A stretch of 23,412 nt of DNA from an uncultured Flavobacteriales bacterium (GCA_913059105.1 CAJXRL010000009.1:1-23412); one strand, 5' to 3'; shown: positions 14,748 to 22,841, counted from the first letter of the stretch. A program made the numbers and translations. Notes: generated from the sequence alone by a model not told the origin.

Positions 14748-16739
14748 ATGATATTAAAAAGCGGATTTTTTCTGGCATTGCTTTTTACTTTTTTAATAAG
14801 CCCTGCGCAGGAAGATTTTGGTTGCTCTAAACCAAATAAGAAAGCACAAAAACTTTTTGATAAAGCTCAGCAAATGAACTTTAAAGGAGAGAGTAGCTAT
14901 AAGATTTTAATAGAGGCAATAAAAGAGCAAGAAGACTATGTTGAAGCGCTTTCTGTATTGGCGTACATTAATAGTAAAAAGTTAAAGGTTAGTCCCGAAA
15001 ACGTGAGGATTCAAAATAGAGTCAAGTCGTATTACGAAAAGACAAGAGAAGCCTGTCCGGCTTACAGGAATTATGAGGCAAGTTTTTGGTTGGCCAATTT
15101 TCATTACAATAAAAGAGAGTATAATGAATCTTATGGATATGTAATAGAGTATGTTTCCAATCCGGATTCAAAAAAGGGTAAAGAGTTTGAGGAAGCGGAA
15201 AGTATAAAGAAGAAAATAGAGCAGTATCAAGAGCTATTTAAAAATACTGTACCATTTAATCCTGTTAAGGTTCCAGGTGTTTCTACCAAAGAGGATGAGT
15301 ATTTACCAATGCTTTCGCCTGATAACCAATTTCTATTTTTTACAAGAAAAATAAAGGAGGATTCCAGAGATTATAGAGGGATGGTAGAAAAGGAGTTGTT
15401 CTTTCAGAGTAGAAAACGATACGATGGTACGTATTCTAAAGGTATTCCAATGGAAACACCGTTTAATAGCGGAACGTCTTATCAAGGCGGATCAAGCATT
15501 TCGGTAGATAATAAATTACTATTTATAACAGTTGTTAGCCCTTCCTTTACTTCAGATGGGCGTTCATTCTCAAATGGAGACATCTATTATTCCGATCATT
15601 ACGATGGCTCGTGGAGTGCTTTAAAAAGTATAGGAAGCCACATTAACGGAAAGTTCACATGGGAAGGCCAGCCATCTATTTCAGCGGACAATCAAACTCT
15701 TTATTTTTCAAGTGCAAGGCCTCCAAGTGAAACGCATTATGGAGGGATGGACTTGTACAAATTAGAACGGTTGCCGAATGGTAATTGGGGAAACCCCATC
15801 AACTTAGGACCAAAAATAAATACTACAGGGAACGAAAAATCCCCTTTTATGCATTCTGATAGCTATACTTTGTACTTTTCTTCTGACGGTCATCCGGGAG
15901 TAGGAGGGCAAGATATCTTTTTTGCTCATGTCGATAAATTCAAAGAGTTTACCGAGCCAACAAATATTGGAGTACCTATTAATACAAAAGAAGACGAAGT
16001 TGGATTCATGGTAAGTACAGATGGGAAATATGGTTATTTTTCGTCTAATGCAGTTGGTGAAGGACTTGATATTTACAATTTCGAATTGCCGGAATATGCT
16101 CGTCCAGATGAAGTTGCATTTATTAAAGGCTCAGTTAGTTCCAACGATCCAAATGCAGCTGTAGGAATGCAGATTGAACTGAAAAATACGACTACCAATG
16201 AGGTTACCAAAGGTGTTGTAGATGTAAAATCTGGCGAATATGTTGCCGTGATTCGAGCCAAAGAAAAAGAGGATGTAATGATGATGGCTAAGAAAAACGG
16301 TTATGCATTTACATCACAATACATTAATTCCGATAAAGATGTAATTGGTCGCCCAAAAAGAATCGAAGCAGTAGAATTCAAACAAATTGAAAAGGGACAA
16401 ACCTATCAGATCAATAATATCAACTTTGCCACCGATTCATATGAGCTGAATAAGCAAGTGGTAAACATCTTAAATGAGTTTGTTGTATTTCTTGAGGATA
16501 ACCCAACTGTGAAAGTTGCGATTCAAGGTCATACGGATAATGTAGGTGACCCAAATAAGAACTTAGATCTATCCACCAATCGTGCGAAAGCTGTCTTTAA
16601 TTATCTGATTATCCAAGATGTTGATCCAACTCGATTAAAATTCAAAGGTTTTGGTTCATCTAAACCTGTTGCTAGTAATAGCACAGATGAAGGAAAGGCT
16701 AAAAACAGGCGAACAGAATTTGTTATTCTTTCCAAGTAA
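14748..16739 (+). CDS. TPR / PD40 beta-propeller / OmpA-domain protein, PorE-like
   Basis: From the ATG at 14748 the product has 663 residues and a signal peptide MILKSGFFLALLFTFLISPA. Domains in order are: helical TPR-like repeats (about 30-150); five or so PD40 propeller repeats (about 185-445; e.g. YLPMLSPDNQFLFFTRK and PSISADNQTLYFSSARP); a carboxypeptidase-regulatory-like beta domain (about 460-545); and an OmpA C-terminal peptidoglycan-binding domain (about 555-663; IQGHTDNVGDPNKNLDLS then TNRAKAVFNYL). This order is that described for PorE, the type IX secretion component thought to tie the machine to peptidoglycan, and porQ lies 800 nt downstream. Many Bacteroidota paralogs share parts of this architecture, so the PorE link is inference. 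ATGs at 14724 and 14727 and a TTG at 14712 are alternative starts; 14748 is preferred for its signal peptide and an upstream AAAGGA. Confidence 0.82.
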   Translation: MILKSGFFLALLFTFLISPAQEDFGCSKPNKKAQKLFDKAQQMNFKGESSYKILIEAIKEQEDYVEALSVLAYINSKKLKVSPENVRIQNRVKSYYEKTREACPAYRNYEASFWLANFHYNKREYNESYGYVIEYVSNPDSKKGKEFEEAESIKKKIEQYQELFKNTVPFNPVKVPGVSTKEDEYLPMLSPDNQFLFFTRKIKEDSRDYRGMVEKELFFQSRKRYDGTYSKGIPMETPFNSGTSYQGGSSISVDNKLLFITVVSPSFTSDGRSFSNGDIYYSDHYDGSWSALKSIGSHINGKFTWEGQPSISADNQTLYFSSARPPSETHYGGMDLYKLERLPNGNWGNPINLGPKINTTGNEKSPFMHSDSYTLYFSSDGHPGVGGQDIFFAHVDKFKEFTEPTNIGVPINTKEDEVGFMVSTDGKYGYFSSNAVGEGLDIYNFELPEYARPDEVAFIKGSVSSNDPNAAVGMQIELKNTTTNEVTKGVVDVKSGEYVAVIRAKEKEDVMMMAKKNGYAFTSQYINSDKDVIGRPKRIEAVEFKQIEKGQTYQINNINFATDSYELNKQVVNILNEFVVFLEDNPTVKVAIQGHTDNVGDPNKNLDLSTNRAKAVFNYLIIQDVDPTRLKFKGFGSSKPVASNSTDEGKAKNRRTEFVILSK

Positions 16740-16753
16740 TCTAATTACATTTG
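16719..16753 (+). promoter_or_regulatory. Candidate promoter of the DUF4920 lipoprotein gene
   Basis: TTTG at 16719-16722 and TACATTTG at 16746-16753 form a -33/-7 pair 23 nt apart, within the range reported for Bacteroidota. The -33 element lies inside the end of the OmpA-domain gene. The ATG is 23 nt after the -7 box. Confidence 0.6.
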
Positions 16754-16776
16754 TACAAAATTAATTGAAACTAAAA

Positions 16777-17334
16777 ATGAAAAAGAATCTATTATTATTT
16801 GTTGCAGGAGCCATGATATTTGCTACTGCTTGTGATACAAAAAAGGTCGAAGAAATAAAAGAAGTAGTTGAAGAAACTGCTGAAGTTGCAGAAGAAGCAA
16901 TGGAAGAAGCTGCAGAAGAAGCAAATCTATTCGCAGATAATCCGGAAGGCTATTTTGGAAAAGTTATTGATGCGGATGGAGCTAAAATGATTGATGAGTT
17001 TGCCACTGATATGGAAGGAAAAGATTCATTAAAAATAAAAATACAAGCTGTTGCATCTGACGTTTGCCAGAATAAAGGCTGTTGGATGAAAGTTCAAACT
17101 GCTGATGGAAGCATGATGAGAATTAAATTTAAAGATTACGGATTCTTTGTCCCAATGGATATTACGGGAAAGAATGTAATTTTTGAAGGTCTAGCATTTA
17201 AAGACACAACTTCAGTTGAAGACTTGAAGCATTACGCAATGGACGGTGGTCAGTCTGAAGAAGAAATTGCAGCTATTACAGAACCTGAAATCAACACTTC
17301 ATTTCTTGCTGAAGGGGTAATTGTGTTGGATTAG
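16777..17334 (+). CDS. DUF4920-domain lipoprotein
   Basis: The product (185 residues from the ATG at 16777) has a lipoprotein signal peptide MKKNLLLFVAGAMIFATAC with the acylated cysteine at 19. A strongly acidic helical linker (about 25-48, KEVVEETAEVAEEAMEEAAE) follows, then a DUF4920 domain. That domain is recognised by ASDVCQNKGCWMKVQTADGS and the MRIKFKDYGFFVP segment. The CxxxxC pair is conserved in the family and could bind metal or form a disulfide, but no function is established to my knowledge. The earlier in-frame TTG (16765) would add four residues before a normal lipoprotein start and is disfavoured. The gene has its own promoter and is followed by a strong terminator. Confidence 0.85.
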   Translation: MKKNLLLFVAGAMIFATACDTKKVEEIKEVVEETAEVAEEAMEEAAEEANLFADNPEGYFGKVIDADGAKMIDEFATDMEGKDSLKIKIQAVASDVCQNKGCWMKVQTADGSMMRIKFKDYGFFVPMDITGKNVIFEGLAFKDTTSVEDLKHYAMDGGQSEEEIAAITEPEINTSFLAEGVIVLD

Positions 17335-17411
17335 AGTGCAGAGAAGTCTTGTATTTTAATAGGGTTTTGCTGTATCAATCAGCTTAAGTTTATTATGAAA
17401 TTCATACCTAT

Positions 17412-17458
17412 AAAAACCTTGTCATGCTGAGCGGAGTCGAAGCGGTCAAGGTTTTTTT
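17412..17458 (+). terminator. Intrinsic terminator enclosing a dispersed Bacteroidota repeat
   Basis: A perfect 10 bp outer stem (AAAAACCTTG at 17412-17421, CAAGGTTTTT at 17447-17456) ends in a run of seven T. It also carries five A on the other side, so it could work in both directions. The 25-base interior, containing GTCATGCTGAGCGGAGTCGA, resembles the CATnCTGAGCnnnGTCGAAG repeat seen in intergenic regions of many bacterial genomes. It lies between the DUF4920 gene and porQ. Confidence 0.85.
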
Positions 17459-17502
17459 ATGTAATTCATCAAGCTAGGTTAATTCTACAACAATAAATCA
17501 CT

Positions 17503-17510
17503 TACTTTAG
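17503..17510 (+). promoter_or_regulatory. Weak candidate porQ promoter, -7 box
   Basis: TACTTTAG matches TAnnTTTG at seven of eight positions, 24 nt before the porQ ATG and after the upstream terminator. A promoter is needed in this interval, and this is the best match seen. No -33 element was evident. Confidence 0.3.
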
Positions 17511-17534
17511 CGTATTCGGAGATATTTTCAGTTT

Positions 17535-18575
17535 ATGATTAGAAAAATCGGGTTTTTCATAGTAGCTATCTCAAGCTTTTTCGCACAAGCCCAAAGTGGG
17601 GGAAATAATACCTATGAATTCTTAAACCTTTCATCTTCTGCAAGAGTTGCAGCATTGGGAGGATTTCAAATTGCAGTCAAGGACAACGATCCATTTTTAG
17701 CTTTTGACAATCCGAGTTTACTGAATAAGGAGATGGATAATAAATTGGCGCTTTCCTATGTAAATTACATCTCCGATATTGGATCTGGATTTGCATCGTA
17801 TACAAAGTCATTCAAAGATATCGGGGTTTTTTCAGGAGCTGTTAAATTTATCGACTATGGGAAGTTTACCGAAACAGATAATGCAGGAAATGAAATAGGT
17901 GATTTCACGGCAGGAGAATATGCCTTTGTGGTTGGTTATGGTAGAGAGCTAGATACTAATTTTTCAATAGGAGCAAACGTTAAGGCTTTGTACTCTAATT
18001 TATACGACTACAACTCACTTGGAGCAGCAGTTGATTTAAGTGCGAGTTATTTAAGTCTAAACAGAAGTTTTACAATGGCTCTGGTTGTTAAGAATATAGG
18101 TAAACAGATTACTACGTATGATGATGGCGCAGAAGAGAAACTGCCATTTGAAATACAATATGGACTAACCAAAAAGTTCGAAAATGTCCCAATTCGGTTA
18201 GGATTAGTTTTTCACAATTTGCAGCAGTGGGATTTAAGGTATGATAATCCGAACGATGATCAAGAATCCACTATTTTGACTACTGCAGCAGTAGAAGAGA
18301 AAAAAGAGAATAAATTTTTGGAAAATTTTGGTCGTCACATCATTGTGAATACGGAGTTTTTAGTGAGTAAAAATTTCAATATTCGATTTGGATATAATTA
18401 TTTGAGGAGATCTGATCTTAAAATTGACGAGGAGTTGGGAACTGTTGGTTTTAGTTGGGGGCTTGGCTTTCGGGTTAATAAATTTCATTTGAGCTATGGA
18501 AGATCTGCCTTTCATCAAGCGGCGGCAACAAATACCTTTTCAATTTCTACTCGACTTTCCGATTTTATCAATTAA
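17535..18575 (+). CDS. porQ: Type IX secretion system protein PorQ
   Basis: This is a 346-residue outer-membrane beta-barrel-type protein with a signal peptide (MIRKIGFFIVAISSFFAQAQ). The mature part begins with the family signature YEFLNLSSSARVAALGG and continues with NPSLLNKEMDNKLALSYVNY, then alternating aromatic beta strands to a C-terminal strand ending SISTRLSDFIN. PorQ belongs to the type IX secretion attachment complex of Bacteroidota, which fixes secreted cargo to the cell surface. The gene is followed after 9 nt by cmk, an arrangement I recall from other Flavobacteriia, so the two are co-transcribed. Recognition is by the N-terminal motif; I am confident of the family. Confidence 0.88.
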   Translation: MIRKIGFFIVAISSFFAQAQSGGNNTYEFLNLSSSARVAALGGFQIAVKDNDPFLAFDNPSLLNKEMDNKLALSYVNYISDIGSGFASYTKSFKDIGVFSGAVKFIDYGKFTETDNAGNEIGDFTAGEYAFVVGYGRELDTNFSIGANVKALYSNLYDYNSLGAAVDLSASYLSLNRSFTMALVVKNIGKQITTYDDGAEEKLPFEIQYGLTKKFENVPIRLGLVFHNLQQWDLRYDNPNDDQESTILTTAAVEEKKENKFLENFGRHIIVNTEFLVSKNFNIRFGYNYLRRSDLKIDEELGTVGFSWGLGFRVNKFHLSYGRSAFHQAAATNTFSISTRLSDFIN

Positions 18576-18584
18576 TTTTGGGGT

Positions 18585-19274
18585 ATGAATGAGCCCATTA
18601 TCATTGCCATCGATGGCTACTCTTCTTGCGGGAAAAGTACCATTGCAAAAGCTTTAGCCAATAGGTTGAACTTTGCTTATGTAGATACTGGAGCAATGTA
18701 TAGAGCCGTAAGTCTTTATTTTTTGAGGGAGAAGTTAAATTGGGAAATACTTTCAGTAAAGGAAATTGAAAATACACTTGATCAAATTGCGATAACATTT
18801 GTTTACAATGAATCTAAGAATAGTTCAGAAACATATTTGAATGGAGAGAATGTTGAAGATGAAATTCGAGGGAAGAAAGTTTCACAAGCTGTTAGTGAAG
18901 TAAGCCAAATAAAAGCAATTCGCAGTAGAATGGTTGGACTACAACAAAGTGTTGATAATCGTTCAGGTTTAATTATGGATGGTCGAGACATAGGAACAAA
19001 AGTTTTTCCCAAAGCTCAATTAAAATTATTCATGGATGCAGATCCTAAAATAAGAGCTCAACGTAGATTTAATGAACTGAAGGCAACTGGGAAAGAAATT
19101 ACTTTAGAAGAAGTCGAGGAAAACCTAGAATCTAGAGACTACAACGATACAAATCGAAAAGAAAATCCTCTGCGACAAGCTGAAGATGCAATCGTATTAG
19201 ATAATTCTAATCTAGATCAAGAAGAGCAATTAATTTGGGTATTAAAGTTATTAAAGGAAAAAGGCCTTATTTGA
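18585..19274 (+). CDS. cmk: Cytidylate kinase
   Basis: The enzyme phosphorylates CMP and dCMP to the diphosphates with ATP in the cytoplasm. The 229-residue protein has the P-loop DGYSSCGKSTIAKALA (K17), the YVDTGAMYRAVSLYF substrate region, LIMDGRDIGTKVFPKAQLKL, and the C-terminal RDYNDTNRKENPL motif. The YSSCGK form of the P-loop is the one I recall from Bacteroidota enzymes. The ATG follows the porQ stop by 9 nt. The 3' end overlaps that of the convergent ispH gene by eight bases, with no room for a terminator between them. Confidence 0.96.
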   Translation: MNEPIIIAIDGYSSCGKSTIAKALANRLNFAYVDTGAMYRAVSLYFLREKLNWEILSVKEIENTLDQIAITFVYNESKNSSETYLNGENVEDEIRGKKVSQAVSEVSQIKAIRSRMVGLQQSVDNRSGLIMDGRDIGTKVFPKAQLKLFMDADPKIRAQRRFNELKATGKEITLEEVEENLESRDYNDTNRKENPLRQAEDAIVLDNSNLDQEEQLIWVLKLLKEKGLI

Positions 19275-20493
19275 TTCTCATTTCCGAGAGTAATTCTTCC
19301 TTAGATCTATGATCTGTATAAAAAGAGAGTAGTTTATTCATAACTCCATCTACAACCGCATCTGGACAAGACGCTCCAGAAGTTAAAATAATTCGTGCCG
19401 GATTTTTATCTGGTAAAAAGTTTCTTGTCATCAACATCTGTTTATCATGAAAGTTAAAATGTCTGATTTTGACAGCATTTAATATCTCTTCGTCACTCGA
19501 AATGAAATAAGTAGGTAGTTTTTCTTCACATAGTTCTACTAAATGAGAAGTGTTAGAACTATTAAAACCTCCAACAACAATTGCTAAATCTGCTTCTTCT
19601 TTCAATAAGCCGAAAGTTGCCTGTTGGTTATCATTTGTAGCATAGCATAGAGTGTCTCTAGTATCTGCAAAATGCGTTTCTAGATTTTCTAATCCATGTT
19701 TGCCTGTCATTAGTTCTTTAAAGTAGTCTGCAATATCTTGTGTATCCGAAGCTAGCATGGTTGTTTGATTTACAACTCCAACGCGAGATAAATGTTCTTC
19801 AGGGTTAAATCCTTCAGAATAATTGCCCTTAAATTGCTTGTGAAATTCTTTAACACTGATCTTTCCTTCAATGAACGCTCCAAGTTTTTTAGACTCTGCC
19901 ATATCCTTTACAACTATCGAAGGAGAAAATTCAGAGCTATGTGAGAATGTTGCTCGAGTCTCTTCATGTTTGTGCTTGCCATGTATAATTATAGTATAGT
20001 TGCCTTTTCCTAACTTTTCAGATTGCGTCCAAACTTTTGTAACAAATGGACACGTGGTATTGTACTTTTGAATTTCTATTCCCAAAGACATTAATTTCGC
20101 TTCAATCTCTAATGTTGTTCCAAAAGCCGGGATAATAACTATGTCTTCATTCGAAAGCTTTTCCCAATTTACGAATTGGTTGCCTTTTGTATCCATAATA
20201 AACTGAATACCCATAGCTCTTAAATCTGCATTTACCGAAGGGTTATGTATCATTTGGCTTAATAAGTAAATACGTTTACCAGGATTTTCTTCAACTGCTT
20301 TGTACGCTATCTCTATGGCATTTTCAACTCCAAAGCAAAATCCAAAATGCCTCGCAACTAAAAATTGAACTGGCCCAAAGTCTAATAAGGTAGGAGTGAA
20401 ATCTTTTTTTCGTGGATCAGTTTCTTTTCTACTCTTTTTTATAGTGGATATAAATGAACTGCGGTAAGTGGTTGGAATGTCGAATTGTTTCAT
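19267..20493 (-). CDS. ispH: 4-hydroxy-3-methylbut-2-enyl diphosphate reductase
   Basis: This iron-sulfur enzyme performs the last step of the non-mevalonate isoprenoid pathway, giving IPP and DMAPP. The protein is 408 residues, the longer form found in Bacteroidota, with about 40 extra N-terminal residues. The [4Fe-4S] ligands should be C53 (GFCFGVENA), C148 (NTTCPFVTKVW) and C283 (DTLCYATNDNQQA). HGKHKHEETRATFSHS, GVVNQTTMLASDTQ, GGFNSSNTSHL and SGASCPDAVVDGVM are family motifs. The ATG lies 16 nt after a TAATTTTG promoter box. It is divergent from rpsA and convergent with cmk. Confidence 0.96.
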   Translation of the reverse strand: MKQFDIPTTYRSSFISTIKKSRKETDPRKKDFTPTLLDFGPVQFLVARHFGFCFGVENAIEIAYKAVEENPGKRIYLLSQMIHNPSVNADLRAMGIQFIMDTKGNQFVNWEKLSNEDIVIIPAFGTTLEIEAKLMSLGIEIQKYNTTCPFVTKVWTQSEKLGKGNYTIIIHGKHKHEETRATFSHSSEFSPSIVVKDMAESKKLGAFIEGKISVKEFHKQFKGNYSEGFNPEEHLSRVGVVNQTTMLASDTQDIADYFKELMTGKHGLENLETHFADTRDTLCYATNDNQQATFGLLKEEADLAIVVGGFNSSNTSHLVELCEEKLPTYFISSDEEILNAVKIRHFNFHDKQMLMTRNFLPDKNPARIILTSGASCPDAVVDGVMNKLLSFYTDHRSKEELLSEMRIK

Positions 20494-20509
20494 AGCAAAG
20501 TTGGATGCT

Positions 20510-20517
20510 CAAAATTA
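20510..20517 (-). promoter_or_regulatory. Candidate ispH promoter, -7 box
   Basis: TAATTTTG on the minus strand fits TAnnTTTG and lies 16 nt before the ispH ATG, giving a leader of roughly ten bases. Confidence 0.5.
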
Positions 20518-20580
20518 ACGAATGGTTATAAAAGGAAAACGTTATTAAAAGTTATATGTTTAAGGATAAAATTAAAGTTT

Positions 20581-20607
20581 TTTGTATTGTGATTTTTAGT
20601 ACATTTG
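20581..20607 (+). promoter_or_regulatory. Candidate rpsA promoter
   Basis: TACATTTG at 20600-20607 fits the -7 box. TTTG at 20581-20584 may be the -33 element, although the 15 nt gap is short. Transcription from here would give a leader of about 95 nt before the rpsA ATG at 20709, much longer than at other genes in the window. Confidence 0.55.
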
Positions 20608-20633
20608 GGCTCTCTTTTTGAGAAGCTCGAACG

Positions 20634-20692
20634 TCGATATTTCGGGTACTTTAATAACAACTTTCGTTTTCATATCGATTCAAAAACGAAAT
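20634..20692 (+). promoter_or_regulatory. Structured rpsA 5' leader: hairpin with possible pseudoknot
   Basis: A perfect 9 bp stem pairs TTTCGTTTT (20662-20670) with AAAACGAAA (20683-20691) around a 12-base loop. The loop holds ATATCGA (20672-20678), the exact complement of TCGATAT 22 nt before the stem (20634-20640), so an H-type pseudoknot can form. A competing pair also exists: ATTTCG (20639-20644) with CGAAAT (20687-20692). The structure ends 16 nt before the ATG. In E. coli, S1 represses its own translation through a folded leader, so autoregulation is a reasonable but unproven guess. Confidence 0.5.
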
Positions 20693-20708
20693 ACAAAACC
20701 TATGATTC

Positions 20709-22787
20709 ATGACCGAATCTAATAAAGACGCTGCTGAAAACGCAGAAGAGATAAAAAATGTTGCACCAGAAGCAACTCCAAAAGCTGAAGTAGCAGTTGA
20801 AACTCCAAAAGTAGAAGTTGTAGCTGAAACTCCTAAAGCAGAGGTAAAAGCTGAAGCTAAAAGACCAACCAAAACCAGAGCTAGAAAAACTGCCCCAAAG
20901 GCTGAAGCGAAAAACGAAGAATTAGCAGTAGAAGATTCTACTTCTGAAGCTCCTGTTGTTGAGCCGCCAAAGACCAAAGAAGAGCGTTTGAAAGAAATGG
21001 AAGACTTTAGAAACGACTTTGATTGGGATGCCGTTGGTAAGTATGACGACAAGTATTCTGATGAAGATCAGAAGCAAATGGAAGAAATGTACAATGAGAC
21101 AATCAATTCTATATCTGAACAAGATGTAATTGACGGTGAAGTTGTAAGTATTACGCCTAGAGAAGTAGTTGTAAATATTGGCTATAAGTCAGACGGTATT
21201 ATTACGAAGTCTGAATTAAGATATAAGGAAGATTTAAAAATCGGCGATCAAGTTGAAGTTTTCATCGAAAGTCAAGAAGATAGAAATGGACAATTGGTTC
21301 TTTCTCACAGAAAAGCTAGAGCATTAAGAGCTTGGGAAAGAGTAAATGACGCATTAGCTACACAAGAAATCATCAAAGGTCACGTAAAGTGCAGAACAAA
21401 AGGTGGTCTAATTGTAGATGTTTTTGGAATCGAGGCATTCTTGCCAGGTTCTCAAATTGATGTTAAGCCAATTAGAGATTACGATATATATGTAGATAAA
21501 ACAATGGAATTCAAGGTTGTTAAAATCAACAAAGAATTTAAAAACGTTGTAGTTTCTCACAAAGCATTAATCGAAGCTGAGCTTGAAGTTCAGAAACGTG
21601 AAATTATTTCTCAATTAGAGAAAGGTCAAGTGCTAGAAGGTACTGTTAAGAATGTAACTTCTTACGGTGTATTTATTGACTTAGGTGGTGTTGACGGTTT
21701 AGTTCACATTACTGATCTTTCTTGGGGTAGAGTAAATCACCCAGAAGAAGTGGTTACTTTAGATGAGAAAGTGAAAGTTGTTATCCTTGATTTTGATGAT
21801 GATAAGAAGAGAATTGCTTTAGGTATGAAGCAACTTGAAGGTCATCCATGGGATAAATTAGATGACAAACTACAAGTAGGAGATAAAGTAAAAGGGAAAG
21901 TAGTTGTAGTAGCTGATTACGGTGCGTTTGTTGAAATTCAGCCAGGTGTTGAAGGTTTGATTCACGTATCTGAAATTTCTTGGTCAAATCAATTGCAACC
22001 GGCACAAGCGTTCTTTAAAGTTAATGATGAGGTAGAAGCCGAAATCTTAACCCTAGATAGAGAAGAAAGAAAAATGTCGCTTGGTGTTAAACAATTGACT
22101 GCAGATCCTTGGGAAGGTATAGAAGCTAAATTTCCAATTGAGTCTAAGCAAAAAGGTAAAGTAACTAATATCTCTGATTTCGGTGTATTCGTAGAATTAG
22201 CTGATGGAGTAGATGGGTTAGTTCATATTTCTGACCTTTCTTGGCAAAAGAAAATCAATCATCCTAAAGAAGTTGTTTCTGTAGGCGAAGAAATGGAAGT
22301 AATCATTTTGGAAATCGACAAAGACAACAGAAGATTGAGTTTAGGTTACAAGCAACTTGAAGAAAATCCATGGGAAACTTTCGAAACAGTTTTTGAAATT
22401 GGATCTGTTCACAAAGGAACAATATCTGAAATCAATGCTAAAGGAGCATCTATTATCTTGCCTTACGGCGTAGAAGCATTTGCAACTAAGCGTAACTTGG
22501 TTAAGGAAAATGAAGCTGTTGCTGTGAAGGATGAAGAGTTAGATTTCAAAATTATGGAATTCAACAAAAATGCTAAGAAAATTGCCGTTTCTCATACTCA
22601 AGTTCATAAGGATGAAGAGTACGAAGAGAAGACAGTTAAAAGAGCAGCAGCAAGAGCTGATCATGCTGCAACTTCAAAAGCAATTAAGAGCATGAATTCT
22701 AAACAAGAAAAGACTACTCTTGGTGATTTAGATGCCTTAGCTGCATTGAAAAATGAATTAGAAGCAGGAGAGAAAAAGAAAAAGTAA
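20709..22787 (+). CDS. rpsA: 30S ribosomal protein S1
   Basis: S1 binds mRNA on the 30S subunit and helps start translation. The 692-residue product has six S1 RNA-binding domains at about 137-205, 220-290, 305-375, 390-460, 475-550 and 560-630. The third to fifth are the most typical (SYGVFIDLGGVDGLVHITDL; DYGAFVEIQPGVEGLIHVSE; DFGVFVELADGVDGLVHISD). The first 130 residues are a low-complexity extension of Ala, Pro, Lys, Glu and Val with three TPKxEV units, then an acidic helix. The C-terminal tail is lysine-rich. The ATG at 20709 is preferred; another ATG at 20702 opens a six-codon frame overlapping it. Terminated at 22813-22841. Confidence 0.96.
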   Translation: MTESNKDAAENAEEIKNVAPEATPKAEVAVETPKVEVVAETPKAEVKAEAKRPTKTRARKTAPKAEAKNEELAVEDSTSEAPVVEPPKTKEERLKEMEDFRNDFDWDAVGKYDDKYSDEDQKQMEEMYNETINSISEQDVIDGEVVSITPREVVVNIGYKSDGIITKSELRYKEDLKIGDQVEVFIESQEDRNGQLVLSHRKARALRAWERVNDALATQEIIKGHVKCRTKGGLIVDVFGIEAFLPGSQIDVKPIRDYDIYVDKTMEFKVVKINKEFKNVVVSHKALIEAELEVQKREIISQLEKGQVLEGTVKNVTSYGVFIDLGGVDGLVHITDLSWGRVNHPEEVVTLDEKVKVVILDFDDDKKRIALGMKQLEGHPWDKLDDKLQVGDKVKGKVVVVADYGAFVEIQPGVEGLIHVSEISWSNQLQPAQAFFKVNDEVEAEILTLDREERKMSLGVKQLTADPWEGIEAKFPIESKQKGKVTNISDFGVFVELADGVDGLVHISDLSWQKKINHPKEVVSVGEEMEVIILEIDKDNRRLSLGYKQLEENPWETFETVFEIGSVHKGTISEINAKGASIILPYGVEAFATKRNLVKENEAVAVKDEELDFKIMEFNKNAKKIAVSHTQVHKDEEYEEKTVKRAAARADHAATSKAIKSMNSKQEKTTLGDLDALAALKNELEAGEKKKK

Positions 22788-22812
22788 TCTTCTAACCTTG
22801 ATATATCATTTT

Positions 22813-22841
22813 AAAGGCCTCGCATTTGCGGGGCCTTTTTT
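22813..22841 (+). terminator. Intrinsic terminator of rpsA
   Basis: An 11 bp GC-rich stem (AAAGGCCTCGC / GCGGGGCCTTT, one U-G pair) closes an ATTT loop and runs into six T. It lies 25 nt after the rpsA stop and before the rRNA operon promoters. Confidence 0.93.

Noticed and set aside
14406..14778. Open frames on the minus strand opposite the AsmA tail, Phe/Ser/Leu-rich and apparently membrane-like
   Set aside because: Their hydrophobicity is an artefact of reading Lys/Glu-rich codons in reverse; the forward coiled coil explains the sequence.
17355..17400. GCTG...CAGC short hairpin after the DUF4920 gene as a terminator
   Set aside because: Only four base pairs and no T tract; the strong terminator at 17412-17458 serves this gene.
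17421..17446. Possible CRISPR repeat or IS end in the terminator loop
   Set aside because: Only one copy is present in the window, without spacers, target duplication or a transposase gene.
20651..21052. Open frame on the minus strand opposite the S1 N-terminal extension, rich in Ser/Ala/Phe
   Set aside because: It is the antisense image of the Ala/Lys/Glu-rich coding repeats of rpsA; no signal or motif supports it.
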